DNA from: JAICKM01 sp038228295
GTDB taxonomy: Bacteria; Chloroflexota; Chloroflexia; QHBQ01; JAICKM01
Direction of reading: 5' to 3'
Assembly (NCBI GenBank): GCA_038228295.1
Contig: JBBRPH010000023.1
Location: forward strand, 8,524 to 72,523
DNA length: 64,000 bases
A model generated the notes under the pieces. It was not told the origin of the DNA. It did no database searches and saw only the letters and a program-made list of their open reading frames with translations. Below are positions 1-7,878 of the stretch, one piece after another (positions within the stretch are counted from its first letter, which is position 1; every line of letters begins with the position of its first letter). Both the position numbers and the translations under genes were made by a program.

Positions 1-115
1 TGACCACGGCTTCCGGCTGGATGATCGTGTAGGGCGGGTTCAGGCGCAAGATTTGCTGCCGCCGCCGCGTCGCCAAGATACGCGAAATGTCGCCCCAGTG
101 GGCATTGCGGATCAC
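1..115 (-). CDS. Partial CDS (N-terminus only), unknown function
   Basis: On the minus strand a GTG at 115 overlaps the pdxT stop as GTGA and opens a frame that stays open to the window edge. The visible 38 residues begin with IRNAHWGDISRIL and read like the start of a GNAT-type or other small cytosolic enzyme, but too little is present to name it. The 4-base stop/start overlap suggests translational coupling to pdxT. Only the overlap and the open frame support it. Confidence 0.4.
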   Translation of the reverse strand, partial: MIRNAHWGDISRILATRRRQQILRLNPPYTIIQPEAVV

Positions 116-732
116 GCGCGCGATCCCTGCGCCGCCGGTGCGGCCGCAAGCGCCGGGCCGGCCGCCGCGCATTGGTCCAGAAAGTAGCGATGCAGGCGCA
201 AGTCGCCGGTCAGTTCGGGATGGAACGACGTGACCAGCACGCGCCCTTCTTGCGCGGCCACCGGCGTGCCGTCGGTCAAGCGCGCCAGCACCGTCACTCC
301 CGGCCCCACGTCGCCGATGCTGGGCGCACGAATAAAGACCGCCGGGAACGGCGCGGCCCCCAACACCGGGATCGGCAGGTCGGTCTCGAAGCTGTCCACT
401 TGGCGGCCAAAGGCGTTGCGTTGCACACTCAGGTCGATCAGCGCCAACACCGGCTGCGGGCGCCCGGCATCGCGCGCCACCAGGATCATGCCCGCGCAGG
501 TGCCGTAGACCGGCCGCCCTGCCTCCTGGTTAAACTGCCGGATCGCGCTGTCTAGCCCATACATGGCGGCCAGCTTGCCGATGGTCGTACTCTCGCCACC
601 GGGAATAATCAGCCCGTCCAACCCGGCCAGATCACGCGGCAAGCGCACTTCCACGCCCTCCGCGCCCAACGCGCGCAAGGCTTCCAGATGTTCGCGAAAC
701 GCCCCTTGCAGGGCCAGTACCCCGATTTTCAT
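112..732 (-). CDS. pdxT: Pyridoxal 5'-phosphate synthase glutaminase subunit PdxT
   Basis: Class I glutamine amidotransferase that hydrolyses glutamine and feeds ammonia to PdxS for making pyridoxal phosphate (DXP-independent route). The protein opens with KIGVLALQGAFREH, carries the oxyanion strand GLIIPGGEST, the nucleophile elbow YGTCAGMI, and the terminal catalytic pair in SFHPELTGD. About 206 residues is normal. The ATG at 732 is preferred over an in-frame GTG two codons earlier because family members begin MKIGVLALQG. pdxS lies upstream on the same strand but 300 bases away, with a hairpin between them, so pdxT probably has its own promoter as well. Confidence 0.96.
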   Translation of the reverse strand: MKIGVLALQGAFREHLEALRALGAEGVEVRLPRDLAGLDGLIIPGGESTTIGKLAAMYGLDSAIRQFNQEAGRPVYGTCAGMILVARDAGRPQPVLALIDLSVQRNAFGRQVDSFETDLPIPVLGAAPFPAVFIRAPSIGDVGPGVTVLARLTDGTPVAAQEGRVLVTSFHPELTGDLRLHRYFLDQCAAAGPALAAAPAAQGSRA

Positions 733-752
733 AGGCACGGCTTCAGGTGTCC

Positions 753-773
753 GGTATTAGGGATCAGGTAGCT
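753..773. repeat. Heptanucleotide tandem repeat (3 units)
   Basis: Three degenerate 7-base units GGTATTA, GGGATCA, GGTAGCT lie just upstream of pdxT. The same heptamers recur at 20232-20259. One site of the dispersed family described in the findings. Confidence 0.6.
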
Positions 774-872
774 TCTTCTCTATCAGGACTTTCGCTTGCA
801 ATGCCTGACTTAAGCCCAAGACCGTGGGCAATTACGCAGGGTAAGCGAAAGTTCTGTCTATAAGTATAACGT

Positions 873-912
873 AAAAACCCGGCCACCGTGATCCATCCAC
901 GGTGCCGGGTTT
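873..912 (-). terminator. Intrinsic terminator downstream of pdxS
   Basis: On the minus strand a 15-pair stem (arms 898-912 and 875-890, one bulged base) around a 7-base loop is followed by a T run. It would end pdxS transcripts before pdxT. Confidence 0.7.
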
Positions 913-1033
913 GCCGGGCCATTAGTCGTAGGACCGGGCGGCAGCGCCGCACAGAGCGGCCGCCTATACGTCATGCGCGCCCGTGCGACAAGCAGCAGGG
1001 CGACCTGCCGCACGGGCCACAGACCGGCACCGT

Positions 1034-1930
1034 CTACCAGCCGCGCACCGCCAGCAATTCGTTTTGCGGGATCGTGCTGATCTCGATGCCGACCATCGCC
1101 TCGCCCAGGTTGCGCGACACTTCGGCCAGGATCTGCGAGTCACGGTAGTGGGTGACGGCCTGCACAATGGCTTTGGCGCGCTGGGCCGGGTCGCCCGACT
1201 TGAAGATGCCGGAGCCGACAAACACGCCGTCGCAGCCCAACTGCATCATCAGCGCCGCATCGGCTGGGGTCGCCACGCCGCCGGCGGCGAAGTTGACCAC
1301 GGGCAGCTTGCCGGTCTCAGCCACCAGCTTGACCAGCTCGTAGGGCGCAGCCAGCTCTTTGGCGGCGCTGAACAGTTCTTCGGGCGACAGCCCCTGCAAG
1401 CGGCGGATTTCGCTGCTCACCGTGCGCATATGGCGCACCGCCTCGACCACATTGCCCGTGCCGGCTTCGCCTTTGGTGCGGATCATGGCTGCGCCCTCGG
1501 TGATGCGGCGCAACGCCTCGCCCAGGTTGCGGCAACCGCAGACGAACGGCACGCGGAAGTCGTGCTTGTTGATGTGGTGCTGCTCATCGGCGGGGGTCAG
1601 CACTTCGCTCTCGTCAATATAATCCACGCCGATGGCTTCGAGGATCTGCGCCTCGACAAAATGGCCGATGCGGCACTTCGCCATGACGGGAATAGTCACC
1701 GCCTCCATGATGCCGTAGATCATGTCGGGGTCGCTCATACGCGCTACGCCGCCGTGCGCACGAATATCGGCCGGCACCCGTTCGAGCGCCATAACCGCCA
1801 CCGCGCCGGCATCCTCAGCCACCCGCGCCTGCTCCGCCGTGACCACATCCATGATCACGCCGCCCTTCAGCATCTGCGCCAGCCCTTTTTTCGTCACCCA
1901 GGTCGACTTTTCGATTTGTCCCTCCACCAC
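1034..1930 (-). CDS. pdxS: Pyridoxal 5'-phosphate synthase lyase subunit PdxS
   Basis: TIM-barrel synthase that builds pyridoxal phosphate from ribose 5-phosphate, glyceraldehyde 3-phosphate and ammonia delivered by PdxT, as a dodecamer in the cytoplasm. The 298-residue chain contains all family hallmarks: KGGVIMDVV near the N-terminus, the first Schiff-base lysine in PVMAKCRIGHFVEAQ, the second lysine in IRTKGEAGTGN, and the phosphate-binding GGVATPADAALMMQLG and FVGSGIFKS. Length is typical. The start is a GTG with AGGAGG a few bases upstream. Confidence 0.98.
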   Translation of the reverse strand: MVEGQIEKSTWVTKKGLAQMLKGGVIMDVVTAEQARVAEDAGAVAVMALERVPADIRAHGGVARMSDPDMIYGIMEAVTIPVMAKCRIGHFVEAQILEAIGVDYIDESEVLTPADEQHHINKHDFRVPFVCGCRNLGEALRRITEGAAMIRTKGEAGTGNVVEAVRHMRTVSSEIRRLQGLSPEELFSAAKELAAPYELVKLVAETGKLPVVNFAAGGVATPADAALMMQLGCDGVFVGSGIFKSGDPAQRAKAIVQAVTHYRDSQILAEVSRNLGEAMVGIEISTIPQNELLAVRGW

Positions 1931-2010
1931 GGAGCCTCCTCAAGCTAAATGAAAGTGTAGCCCGGTCGCCATTGACCGGCTGCCCGCCGATCTCCGCCGG
2001 CCCTGGCCCT

Positions 2011-3072
2011 TCATTGTACCCCTTTCCGCGCCTCTTCTGCAAGCAACGGGGGGTTCACTGCGGTGGCGCGGGATTCCATCAGGCGGGGTTGCACAACCCG
2101 GTAACTAGGCGTATTGGGATAGATAAGTGGCACGACCGCGCCGCCGGCCTTATGCAATTCGTCTTCACACGCTCTCCGCGCCAGATCCGCATAGGCGGGC
2201 AGCAGTTCGATCCCGATGTAGTTGCGTCCTTCACGGATCGCGGCCAGGGCGGTGGTACCACTACCCATAAAGCAGTCCAACACCGTCTCGCCGGGGGCAG
2301 TGAGGAGTTGCATCACGCGCCGGGGGAGTTCCAAGGGGAACTTTGCTTCGTGGTTATCATTGGCCCGCACCGACGGGATATTCCAGACCGCGCGCGATCC
2401 CCAGGCGACCCATTCTTTGTCGGTCAGGCGATCCCGATCTACAAGCGTGGTGCCGGGCTTCCAGAAGAAGTAGAGATACTCAAACTCGTCAATTGCCCGA
2501 TACGAGAGGGTATGCCACTTCGAGTTTTCCCAGGCGGGATCTTTCATCCAGATACGCCGATCATAAAGATAGAGACCCGCAGCGGTGCCCGCCTCTTCGA
2601 TGATACCACCGACCAGATGCACGCGCGTTTGGGTGGCCTGCTTGCCGCCGCGTATATTATTGCCGTTGAGCCGCCGATCAATGGTTTGCTCACTACAGCC
2701 GAGCAGATCCGCGAGTTGATAACGGCTGTAATCGGGGTGTGACCGTTGCGCTTCCAGCACATCTTCACGGCGCACATCGGCGCGATTGCGGCGGGGGTTC
2801 ATGGCCTGCACCCGCGGCATCGCCACATCAGGGAAGCAGAGAATGTCGGCGATATTGATCACCAAAAAGCCACCCGGCTTCAGGATCGCGTAATGCAACT
2901 GGATCACTACGCGCAGTAACGCCACCCAGTCGTCATACGACATTTCTTTTTCATACTCTTTGCCGACATGGTACGGTGGTGACCAGACGCTGCACGCCAC
3001 GGAGTCGGGGGCTATGTCGCGCAGCAGGGTACGGGCATCGCCGGTGTGGATTTGGTTCAAGGCTAATGGCAT
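2011..3072 (-). CDS. Beta-class DNA methyltransferase of an SfiI-like R-M system
   Basis: S-adenosylmethionine-dependent DNA amino-methyltransferase, expected to protect host DNA against the nuclease encoded upstream. Motif order is beta class: catalytic motif IV SPPY near residue 31, a middle target-recognition region that includes a helix-turn-helix-like stretch (QLADLLGCSEQTIDRRL), then the AdoMet motif DCFMGSGTT near the C-terminus. The SPPY form fits N4-cytosine modification, consistent with a GC-only target, but N6-adenine is not excluded. The start at 3072 is chosen because AAGGGA lies 6 to 7 bases before it and the next residues (LNQIHTGDA) match family N-termini; an ATG at 3114 adds 14 residues without a ribosome site. 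Confidence 0.9.
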   Translation of the reverse strand: MPLALNQIHTGDARTLLRDIAPDSVACSVWSPPYHVGKEYEKEMSYDDWVALLRVVIQLHYAILKPGGFLVINIADILCFPDVAMPRVQAMNPRRNRADVRREDVLEAQRSHPDYSRYQLADLLGCSEQTIDRRLNGNNIRGGKQATQTRVHLVGGIIEEAGTAAGLYLYDRRIWMKDPAWENSKWHTLSYRAIDEFEYLYFFWKPGTTLVDRDRLTDKEWVAWGSRAVWNIPSVRANDNHEAKFPLELPRRVMQLLTAPGETVLDCFMGSGTTALAAIREGRNYIGIELLPAYADLARRACEDELHKAGGAVVPLIYPNTPSYRVVQPRLMESRATAVNPPLLAEEARKGVQ

Positions 3073-3147
3073 GGTGGTCCCTTTCGTTTCTTCTCGGAAA
3101 TCTAGGGCCATCATATTACGAAACGGCAGAAATTACCACCACTAAGC

Positions 3148-3888
3148 CTATTCGCTCCACGTTCCTCCACAAGTGGTGGCTGTATAAACAAGCCGTTGCA
3201 CCCGCCAGCGTGCTTTAGCCGCAAGTTTATCGAAACTTAAGCGTGTTCGAAACGTCTCATTGCGCTTTGGCGAATTAGGACCAGCCAGCCAGATACTGTC
3301 GTTTTCATGAGGATTGTACCTTGTCTGGAGCAAACCGTTAGGCATACCAGCAATCACAATGTTCTTCAGTATGTGGCGGGACCGACCAGTCACACCAGGA
3401 GTATCGGAATAGGTATAGTGAATGAAAAGTGTAGTGGTCAGGTATTGGTTGCCGTTGTAGCTGGATACAATGGGTAGAAGCCCCTGCTCATTTACTGATA
3501 ATTGCTGCTTACCTCTGAGTTGTTGCACCTGAAGCGAGGTTTGCGACAACTGAATACGGGCATTGCTGTTTGTTTTCTCAGCTTTTGAATCGATGAAAAG
3601 TGCCTGTCTTATAATTCCAGCAGGTAAGATAACGTATCTAGCTTTCCTGTAGTCCACAGTCCCATACACGCGCGTAGGAATGTTAAAGCCAGAGAGTCGG
3701 TCTAGCACTTCTCGCGTTATGTCCTCACCTACTGCATCAACCTCATCTTCCGACTGCTGAAATACCTCGTAGGCTTCCGAGCCAAAATCAAGCATAGCCT
3801 GGAATACCCAACGCATCGTGAGCTTCTCTATGGCCTCTACTTGATCCAAATTATGTTGAAGTGCCGCAACATCTTCAATAATGTTCAT
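3148..3888 (-). CDS. SfiI-like Type II restriction endonuclease
   Basis: Resembles SfiI, the tetrameric (Type IIF) enzyme that cuts GGCC-N5-GGCC, from memory of the family sequence. The match runs along the chain: the N-terminal helix EAIEKLTMRWVFQAML, the VDYRKARYVILP strand, the catalytic-type strand LFIDSKAEK, the IHYTYSD region, QTRYNP, and the C-terminal WRVQRLVY. The 247 residues equal the SfiI size. The ATG at 3888 lies 2 bases after the controller stop (TAA-TT-ATG); an earlier ATG at 3981 would run into the controller gene. Base composition is clearly more AT-rich than the flanks, a sign of transfer. Specificity is inferred, not shown. Confidence 0.85.
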   Translation of the reverse strand: MNIIEDVAALQHNLDQVEAIEKLTMRWVFQAMLDFGSEAYEVFQQSEDEVDAVGEDITREVLDRLSGFNIPTRVYGTVDYRKARYVILPAGIIRQALFIDSKAEKTNSNARIQLSQTSLQVQQLRGKQQLSVNEQGLLPIVSSYNGNQYLTTTLFIHYTYSDTPGVTGRSRHILKNIVIAGMPNGLLQTRYNPHENDSIWLAGPNSPKRNETFRTRLSFDKLAAKARWRVQRLVYTATTCGGTWSE

Positions 3889-3890
3889 AA

Positions 3891-4190
3891 TTAGTCCTCG
3901 CCTATAAGATCCGCTAACCGGCAATCCAACGCATGAGCCAACCGCGCCGCCCAGTCCAGCGAAACATTCTCCCGCCCACACTCCACCTCGGAAATGTAGG
4001 AGCGGCTTACCCCGGCCCGCGCCGCAAGATCAGCCTGCGTCATACCCTGGTGCTTACGCCGCTGACGCAGGGCTTGACCAAAACGCGCACTGATGCTTTG
4101 TCGGCTACTGCCGACAAAAGCGACTGCCCGGCGCTCAGATGAGGGCCGGGCAGTTTGGCAGGTATTGTTAGATAGCGGATCGTGTTCCAT
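3891..4190 (-). CDS. XRE-family controller (C) protein of the R-M operon
   Basis: A 99-residue protein with a C-terminal Cro/C1 helix-turn-helix (ALRQRRKHQGMTQADLAARA, then GVSRSYISEVECGRENVSLD). Position as first gene, immediately ahead of the nuclease and cotranscribed with the methyltransferase, is the classical place of a C protein that delays nuclease expression after entry into a new host. The N-terminal 35 residues are outside the fold and the start could lie further in. Function is inferred from fold plus context. Confidence 0.8.
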   Translation of the reverse strand: MEHDPLSNNTCQTARPSSERRAVAFVGSSRQSISARFGQALRQRRKHQGMTQADLAARAGVSRSYISEVECGRENVSLDWAARLAHALDCRLADLIGED

Positions 4191-4193
4191 AAA

Positions 4194-4257
4194 GCTACTT
4201 CGGGAAAGCTGGAAAGTCTCCTGCGCCTATTGTACGAACTAAAGCGCGGATTGGCAA
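4194..4257 (-). promoter_or_regulatory. Promoter and possible C-box of the R-M operon
   Basis: Minus-strand -35 TTGCCA (4252-4257), 17-base spacer, -10 TACAAT (4229-4234). Between the start point and the controller ATG lie two copies of a CTTTCC motif and an imperfect ACTT...AAGT inverted repeat (about 4194-4222), a reasonable place for controller binding. The element match is direct; the C-box assignment is a guess. Confidence 0.5.
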
Positions 4258-4271
4258 GCGATTGCACTTGC

Positions 4272-4592
4272 CATCCGTTCATAAAGCGGGGTGTAGGGGC
4301 GCAATTCATTGCGCCCCTACACCCCGCGTAGCATCGGTACAGGCCCATAGCGGCAGGGCGGCGGGTGTAGGGGCGCAATTCATTGCGCCCCTACACCCGC
4401 CCCGCAATACACGCACGTCCCATTGCGTGCTGAAGGGGGGTGTAGGGGCGCAATGAATTGCGCCCCTACACCCGCCCCGCGATACACGCACGTCCCATTG
4501 CGTGCTGAAGGGGGGTGTAGGGGCGCAATTCATTGCGGTCCTACAGCCCGCCCCGCGATACACGCACGTCCCACCCCCGTTATGAACGGATG
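4272..4592. repeat. Palindromic repeat element with terminal inverted repeats (REP/MITE-like)
   Basis: Four copies of a 32-bp near-perfect palindrome (4291-4322, 4365-4396, 4440-4471, 4515-4546), each a 15-bp stem of the form GTGTAGGGGCGCAAT with a 2-base loop, in a tandem array of period 75 (74 for the first). The last copy is degraded. A 13-bp inverted repeat, CATCCGTTCATAA at 4272-4284 and its complement at 4580-4592, bounds the array. There is no coding capacity. Confidence 0.85.
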
Positions 4593-4659
4593 TCAATCGA
4601 GTCCGCCTGAGCCGTAGTTACCCCGCTCTGCTACCGCCCGCTTGACGGCAGTAGGCCAA

Positions 4660-4700
4660 ATCTTTATACTTTGCTTATACTGTTCAGTATTGACTGAACA
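4660..4700 (+). promoter_or_regulatory. Promoter and palindromic operator of the marR-ABC operon
   Basis: An 8-bp perfect inverted repeat TGTTCAGT-ATTG-ACTGAACA (4681-4700) follows a TATACT hexamer about 40 bases ahead of the regulator gene. Symmetry and position fit an autoregulatory operator for a dimeric MarR/GbsR protein. Confidence 0.55.
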
Positions 4701-4742
4701 GACTAACCGTGCTAAACTAGTGAGGGAAAGCGAGCGTGACTA

Positions 4743-5240
4743 GTGGGGGAACTGCCAAGCGCATCCGCCGCGCAACACTTTGTCGAAGAGGTCAGCCTGA
4801 CCTTTGAGCCGTTCGGCGTGCCGCGCATCGGCGGGCAGATCATCGGCTGGTTGCTGATCGCCGACCCGCCGCAGCAGACGGGCGGCGATCTGGCGGCGGC
4901 GTTGGGGGCCAGCAAAGCCTCGATCAGCACCATGACGCGCTTCCTGATCCAGGTGCGCCTGATCGAGCGCGTGCGGCTGCCCGGCCAAAGGCGCGACTAC
5001 TTCCAGATCCGCGCCACAGCCTGGGCCGAGTTGCTGGAAGCGCGCATGGCCGGGCTGACGACCATCCGCCGCATGGCGGAGCGCGGGCTGGCCGTGTTGG
5101 CCGACGCGCCGGCCCCGCAACGCGCCCGCTTAGAGACAATGTATGCGATGTATGCTTTCTTCGAGCGGGAGATGCCCGCGCTGATGGACCGCTGGCACGC
5201 GCAACAGGCGCAGCGCCCGGCGGACCAAGCACACGAGTAG
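4743..5240 (+). CDS. MarR/GbsR-family transcriptional regulator
   Basis: A 165-residue winged-helix protein of the GbsR branch: FVEEVSLTFEPFGVPRIGGQIIGWLLIAD, a recognition helix around GASKASISTMTRFL, and the wing LPGQRRDYFQIR. GbsR-type regulators commonly sit ahead of ABC exporters they control. The GTG start is required by the frame; no strong ribosome site is visible. It is followed 9 bases later by the ATPase gene, so it heads a three-gene operon, with the palindrome at 4681-4700 as probable operator. The effector is unknown. Confidence 0.85.
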   Translation: MGELPSASAAQHFVEEVSLTFEPFGVPRIGGQIIGWLLIADPPQQTGGDLAAALGASKASISTMTRFLIQVRLIERVRLPGQRRDYFQIRATAWAELLEARMAGLTTIRRMAERGLAVLADAPAPQRARLETMYAMYAFFEREMPALMDRWHAQQAQRPADQAHE

Positions 5241-5249
5241 GAGACGGCA

Positions 5250-6155
5250 ATGGCGGCGGTAATCGAGGCCCACGGGCTGACCAAAAACTACGGCCGGCGG
5301 CGCGGCGTGAGCGACCTCACGCTCCTGGTGCCGGCGGGCGAGGTGTTCGGCTTCCTGGGGCCGAACGGCGCGGGCAAAACGACCACGATCCGCACCCTGC
5401 TGGGCTTCCTGCGGCCCACCAGTGGCCGCGCCGCGCTATTCGGCAGCGACGTGAGCGGCCACAGCGCGGCGCTGCACCGGCGCATCGGCTACTTGCCCGG
5501 CGAGCTGGCCCTTTATGAGAAGATGACCGGGCGCGATCTGCTGACCTATTTCGCCCACCTGCGCGGCAGCCATGACCTGACCTACGCCACGACCATCGCC
5601 GAGCGGCTGGGGGCCGACCTGAGCCGCCCCATCCGCACGCTGTCGAAAGGCAACAAGCAGAAGATCGGCCTCATCCAGGCGTTCATGCAGCGGCCCGACC
5701 TGCTGATCCTCGACGAGCCGACCAGCGGCCTCGATCCGTTGGTGCAACAGGAGTTCTACCGCCTCGTCGCCGACGCGAAAGCCGCCGGGCAGACGGTGTT
5801 CCTCTCCTCGCACATCCTGTCGGAGGTGGACCATGTGGCCGACCGCGTGGGCATCATCCGCGCTGGGCGACTGATCGTGGTCGAAGCGATCCACACGCTC
5901 AAAAGCAAAACCGTGCGCCGGCTCGACATCCAGTTGGCCGCCGCCGTGCCGGAGAGCGCCTTCGCCGGCATGCCGGGCGTGCGCGATCTGCACGTCACCG
6001 ACGCTAACGTGCGCTGCACCGTCGAAGGCCCGCTGGATGGGCTGATCAAAGCGCTGGCCGCCCACACAGTCATCACGCTCACCAGTCACGAACCCGATCT
6101 GGAAGAAGTCTTTCTCGCCTATTACACAGGAGAACCCGACCATGCTGCTGCGTAA
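5250..6155 (+). CDS. ABC transporter ATP-binding protein
   Basis: Nucleotide-binding subunit of an ABC-2 type exporter. Visible motifs: Walker A GPNGAGKTT (near residue 38), signature LSKGNKQK, Walker B LLILDEPTSGLDP, and the H-loop SSHILSEVDHV, followed by the roughly 80-residue C-terminal regulatory region usual in CcmA/DrrA-like ATPases. It starts with GGAG about 9 bases upstream and overlaps the permease gene by 14 bases, so the two are cotranslated. The substrate (drug, lipid or peptide) cannot be told from sequence. Confidence 0.95.
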   Translation: MAAVIEAHGLTKNYGRRRGVSDLTLLVPAGEVFGFLGPNGAGKTTTIRTLLGFLRPTSGRAALFGSDVSGHSAALHRRIGYLPGELALYEKMTGRDLLTYFAHLRGSHDLTYATTIAERLGADLSRPIRTLSKGNKQKIGLIQAFMQRPDLLILDEPTSGLDPLVQQEFYRLVADAKAAGQTVFLSSHILSEVDHVADRVGIIRAGRLIVVEAIHTLKSKTVRRLDIQLAAAVPESAFAGMPGVRDLHVTDANVRCTVEGPLDGLIKALAAHTVITLTSHEPDLEEVFLAYYTGEPDHAAA

Positions 6156-6939
6156 TGTCTTTCTGAAAACGCTGCGCGACGAGCGCCGGTCGTTGCTCTG
6201 GTGGGCCGTGGGCATAGCCGTGCTGGCCGGCTACACGCTAGTGTTTTACCCCTTCATGCGCGATAATTCCGACCTCACCAAGCTGATGCAATCGCTGCCG
6301 CCCGCCCTGCGGAGCATCTACGGCCAGGCCGATTTCAGCACCGGCTCCGGCTACCTGGGCAGCGCGTTATTCAACCTGATGGTGCCGCTGCTGTTTCTGG
6401 TCTACGGCATCACGCAGGGCGCAAGCGCCATCGCCGGCGAAGAAGACCGCCGCACGCTCGATCTGTTGCTCGCCAACCCGGTGTCGCGCAGCCATGTCGT
6501 ACTGGCGAAGTTCGCCGCGCTCTGCGCCGCCCTGGTCGGGCTGGGCGTGGTCCTCTGGCTGACCCTGTGGCTCGGCGGCACCCTGGTGCAATTGAACGTC
6601 CCGGTCGGCAACTTGGCGGCGGCCACGCTCAGTGGCGTGCTGTTGGGCGGCGCGGCGGCGGCCCTGGCGCTGGCGGTCGGCGCGGCCACCGGCAACCGTG
6701 GGATCAGCCTGGGCATCGCGGCGACCGTCGCCCTGGCCGGCTATCTGGTCCGCACGCTGGCCGCCTCGATCCCCGCACTGGCCGACTGGCAGAAGCTATC
6801 GCCTTTCTATTACTACAACAACCATCAGCCGCTGATCAACGGCCTCAGCCTCGGCAATGCGGCGGTGTTCCTCGTCGCTGCCGCGCTCTGTGTCGCCGCC
6901 GCCGTGGCCCTGTTCACCCGCCGCGATCTGGCCGTGTAA
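6142..6939 (+). CDS. ABC-2 family permease
   Basis: A 265-residue membrane partner of the preceding ATPase with about six hydrophobic segments: near 20-40, 75-95, 120-145, 165-190, 195-215 and 240-260. The sequence GEEDRRTLDLLLANPVSR after the second segment is the coupling-helix motif of the NosY/ABC2_membrane_3 group. The ATG at 6142 lies inside the end of the ATPase gene. A GC-rich hairpin directly after the stop closes the operon. Confidence 0.92.
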   Translation: MLLRNVFLKTLRDERRSLLWWAVGIAVLAGYTLVFYPFMRDNSDLTKLMQSLPPALRSIYGQADFSTGSGYLGSALFNLMVPLLFLVYGITQGASAIAGEEDRRTLDLLLANPVSRSHVVLAKFAALCAALVGLGVVLWLTLWLGGTLVQLNVPVGNLAAATLSGVLLGGAAAALALAVGAATGNRGISLGIAATVALAGYLVRTLAASIPALADWQKLSPFYYYNNHQPLINGLSLGNAAVFLVAAALCVAAAVALFTRRDLAV

Positions 6940-6941
6940 GA

Positions 6942-6975
6942 GGCGGCGGCACCGTGCCGGCGCCGCCGCCTTTAA
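6942..6975 (+). terminator. Intrinsic terminator after the ABC operon
   Basis: A 9-bp GC-only stem (6942-6950 with 6962-6970) is followed by TTTAAG. It starts 3 bases after the permease stop. Confidence 0.65.
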
Positions 6976-6987
6976 GTAGAAATCGGG

Positions 6988-6993
6988 TATAAT
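6988..6993 (+). promoter_or_regulatory. -10 element of the UbiA gene (leaderless start)
   Basis: TATAAT ends 7 bases before the ATG at 7001, so transcription should start at or next to the initiation codon. No ribosome-binding site exists and there is no room for one. A -35 match is poor. Confidence 0.55.
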
Positions 6994-7000
6994 AGGCCCG

Positions 7001-7843
7001 ATGATTCCCCTCAAACCCTTGCTCCAGTTGCTCCACTTTGGACCGAGTCTGTTCACCACCCTGGCATTTGGCGTGTATATCGCGCTGGCCGCGCACGGCC
7101 TACCGGCAGTGGGGCCGGCGGCGGCGCTGCTCATCGGGCAACTGGCGACGCAATTTGCGATTTCGCTGCTCAACGACTACTGGGATCTGCCGGCCGACCG
7201 GCTGACCAAGCCTGACAAGCCGATCCCGTCTGGGCTGGTGGGCGCCGCGACCGTGCGCCGCTGGGGCTGGGCACTGGCCGGGTCGGCGCTGCTGACGGCG
7301 GTGCCGCTCGGCCCGCGCACGCTGGGCTGTGCCGCCGTGGGGCTGGGGGCGGGCCTGCTCTACGACTGGCGGCTGAAGCGCACCGTTGCCAGTCCCTTGC
7401 CGTTTGCCGCCGGCTTTGGCGTGTTGCCGCTGTGGGCCTGGGCCGGCGTGGGGCGCGCCTGGGACACGCCCGCTCTGCTCGGCGCGGCGCTCACCGCCTG
7501 GCTCGTCGTAGCGCTGCACCTGGCCGACACCCTGCCCGACTTGGAAGCCGACCGGACGGTGGGGGTGCGCGGCCTGGCCCACCGCCTGGGACCGCAAGCG
7601 GCGCGGCGGGTCTGCTGGGCCGTATTAGCGACCGGGTTAGCTGCCGCCGCCGTGCTGGGTGGGGGGTTGCAAGCCGACCTGCTGCTGCTGGGCGGCACGC
7701 TGCTGCTGGGCGGCGGCTTGTTGGCGGCAGCTATCGGCGTGTATCGCCGGCAGGGAGCCGCCGGCCTGCGCCTCATGGCGGGCCTGATTGAGGCCGCGGC
7801 GCTGCTGATCGCGTTGGGCTGGTTAGCGGCGGTCACCGTCTGA
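7001..7843 (+). CDS. UbiA-family prenyltransferase
   Basis: Integral-membrane aromatic prenyltransferase, 280 residues, with about eight to nine hydrophobic helices. The two Asp-rich magnesium-diphosphate motifs are present: NDYWDLPADR (about residues 58-67) and DTLPDLEADR (about 175-184), together with YDWRLKR after the first. Homologs attach prenyl chains to quinone or chlorin precursors; the acceptor cannot be assigned here, and the gene stands alone between a terminator and the convergent hydrolase gene. Confidence 0.88.
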   Translation: MIPLKPLLQLLHFGPSLFTTLAFGVYIALAAHGLPAVGPAAALLIGQLATQFAISLLNDYWDLPADRLTKPDKPIPSGLVGAATVRRWGWALAGSALLTAVPLGPRTLGCAAVGLGAGLLYDWRLKRTVASPLPFAAGFGVLPLWAWAGVGRAWDTPALLGAALTAWLVVALHLADTLPDLEADRTVGVRGLAHRLGPQAARRVCWAVLATGLAAAAVLGGGLQADLLLLGGTLLLGGGLLAAAIGVYRRQGAAGLRLMAGLIEAAALLIALGWLAAVTV

Positions 7844-7878
7844 TCCCGTCGTTGCGCTGAGTTTTGCGCGCCGGCCGA

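Noticed and set aside
983..1948. Long plus-strand frame antisense to pdxS
   Set aside because: His/Ala/Arg-rich translation typical of the shadow frame of a GC-rich gene; pdxS on the other strand is certain.
4306..4596. Cys-rich repeat peptide across the palindrome array
   Set aside because: The peptide is a translation of the palindromic DNA repeat; both strands read through similarly and no ribosome site is present.
5436..6215. Minus-strand frame over the ABC ATPase
   Set aside because: Shadow of the ATPase gene; no family features.
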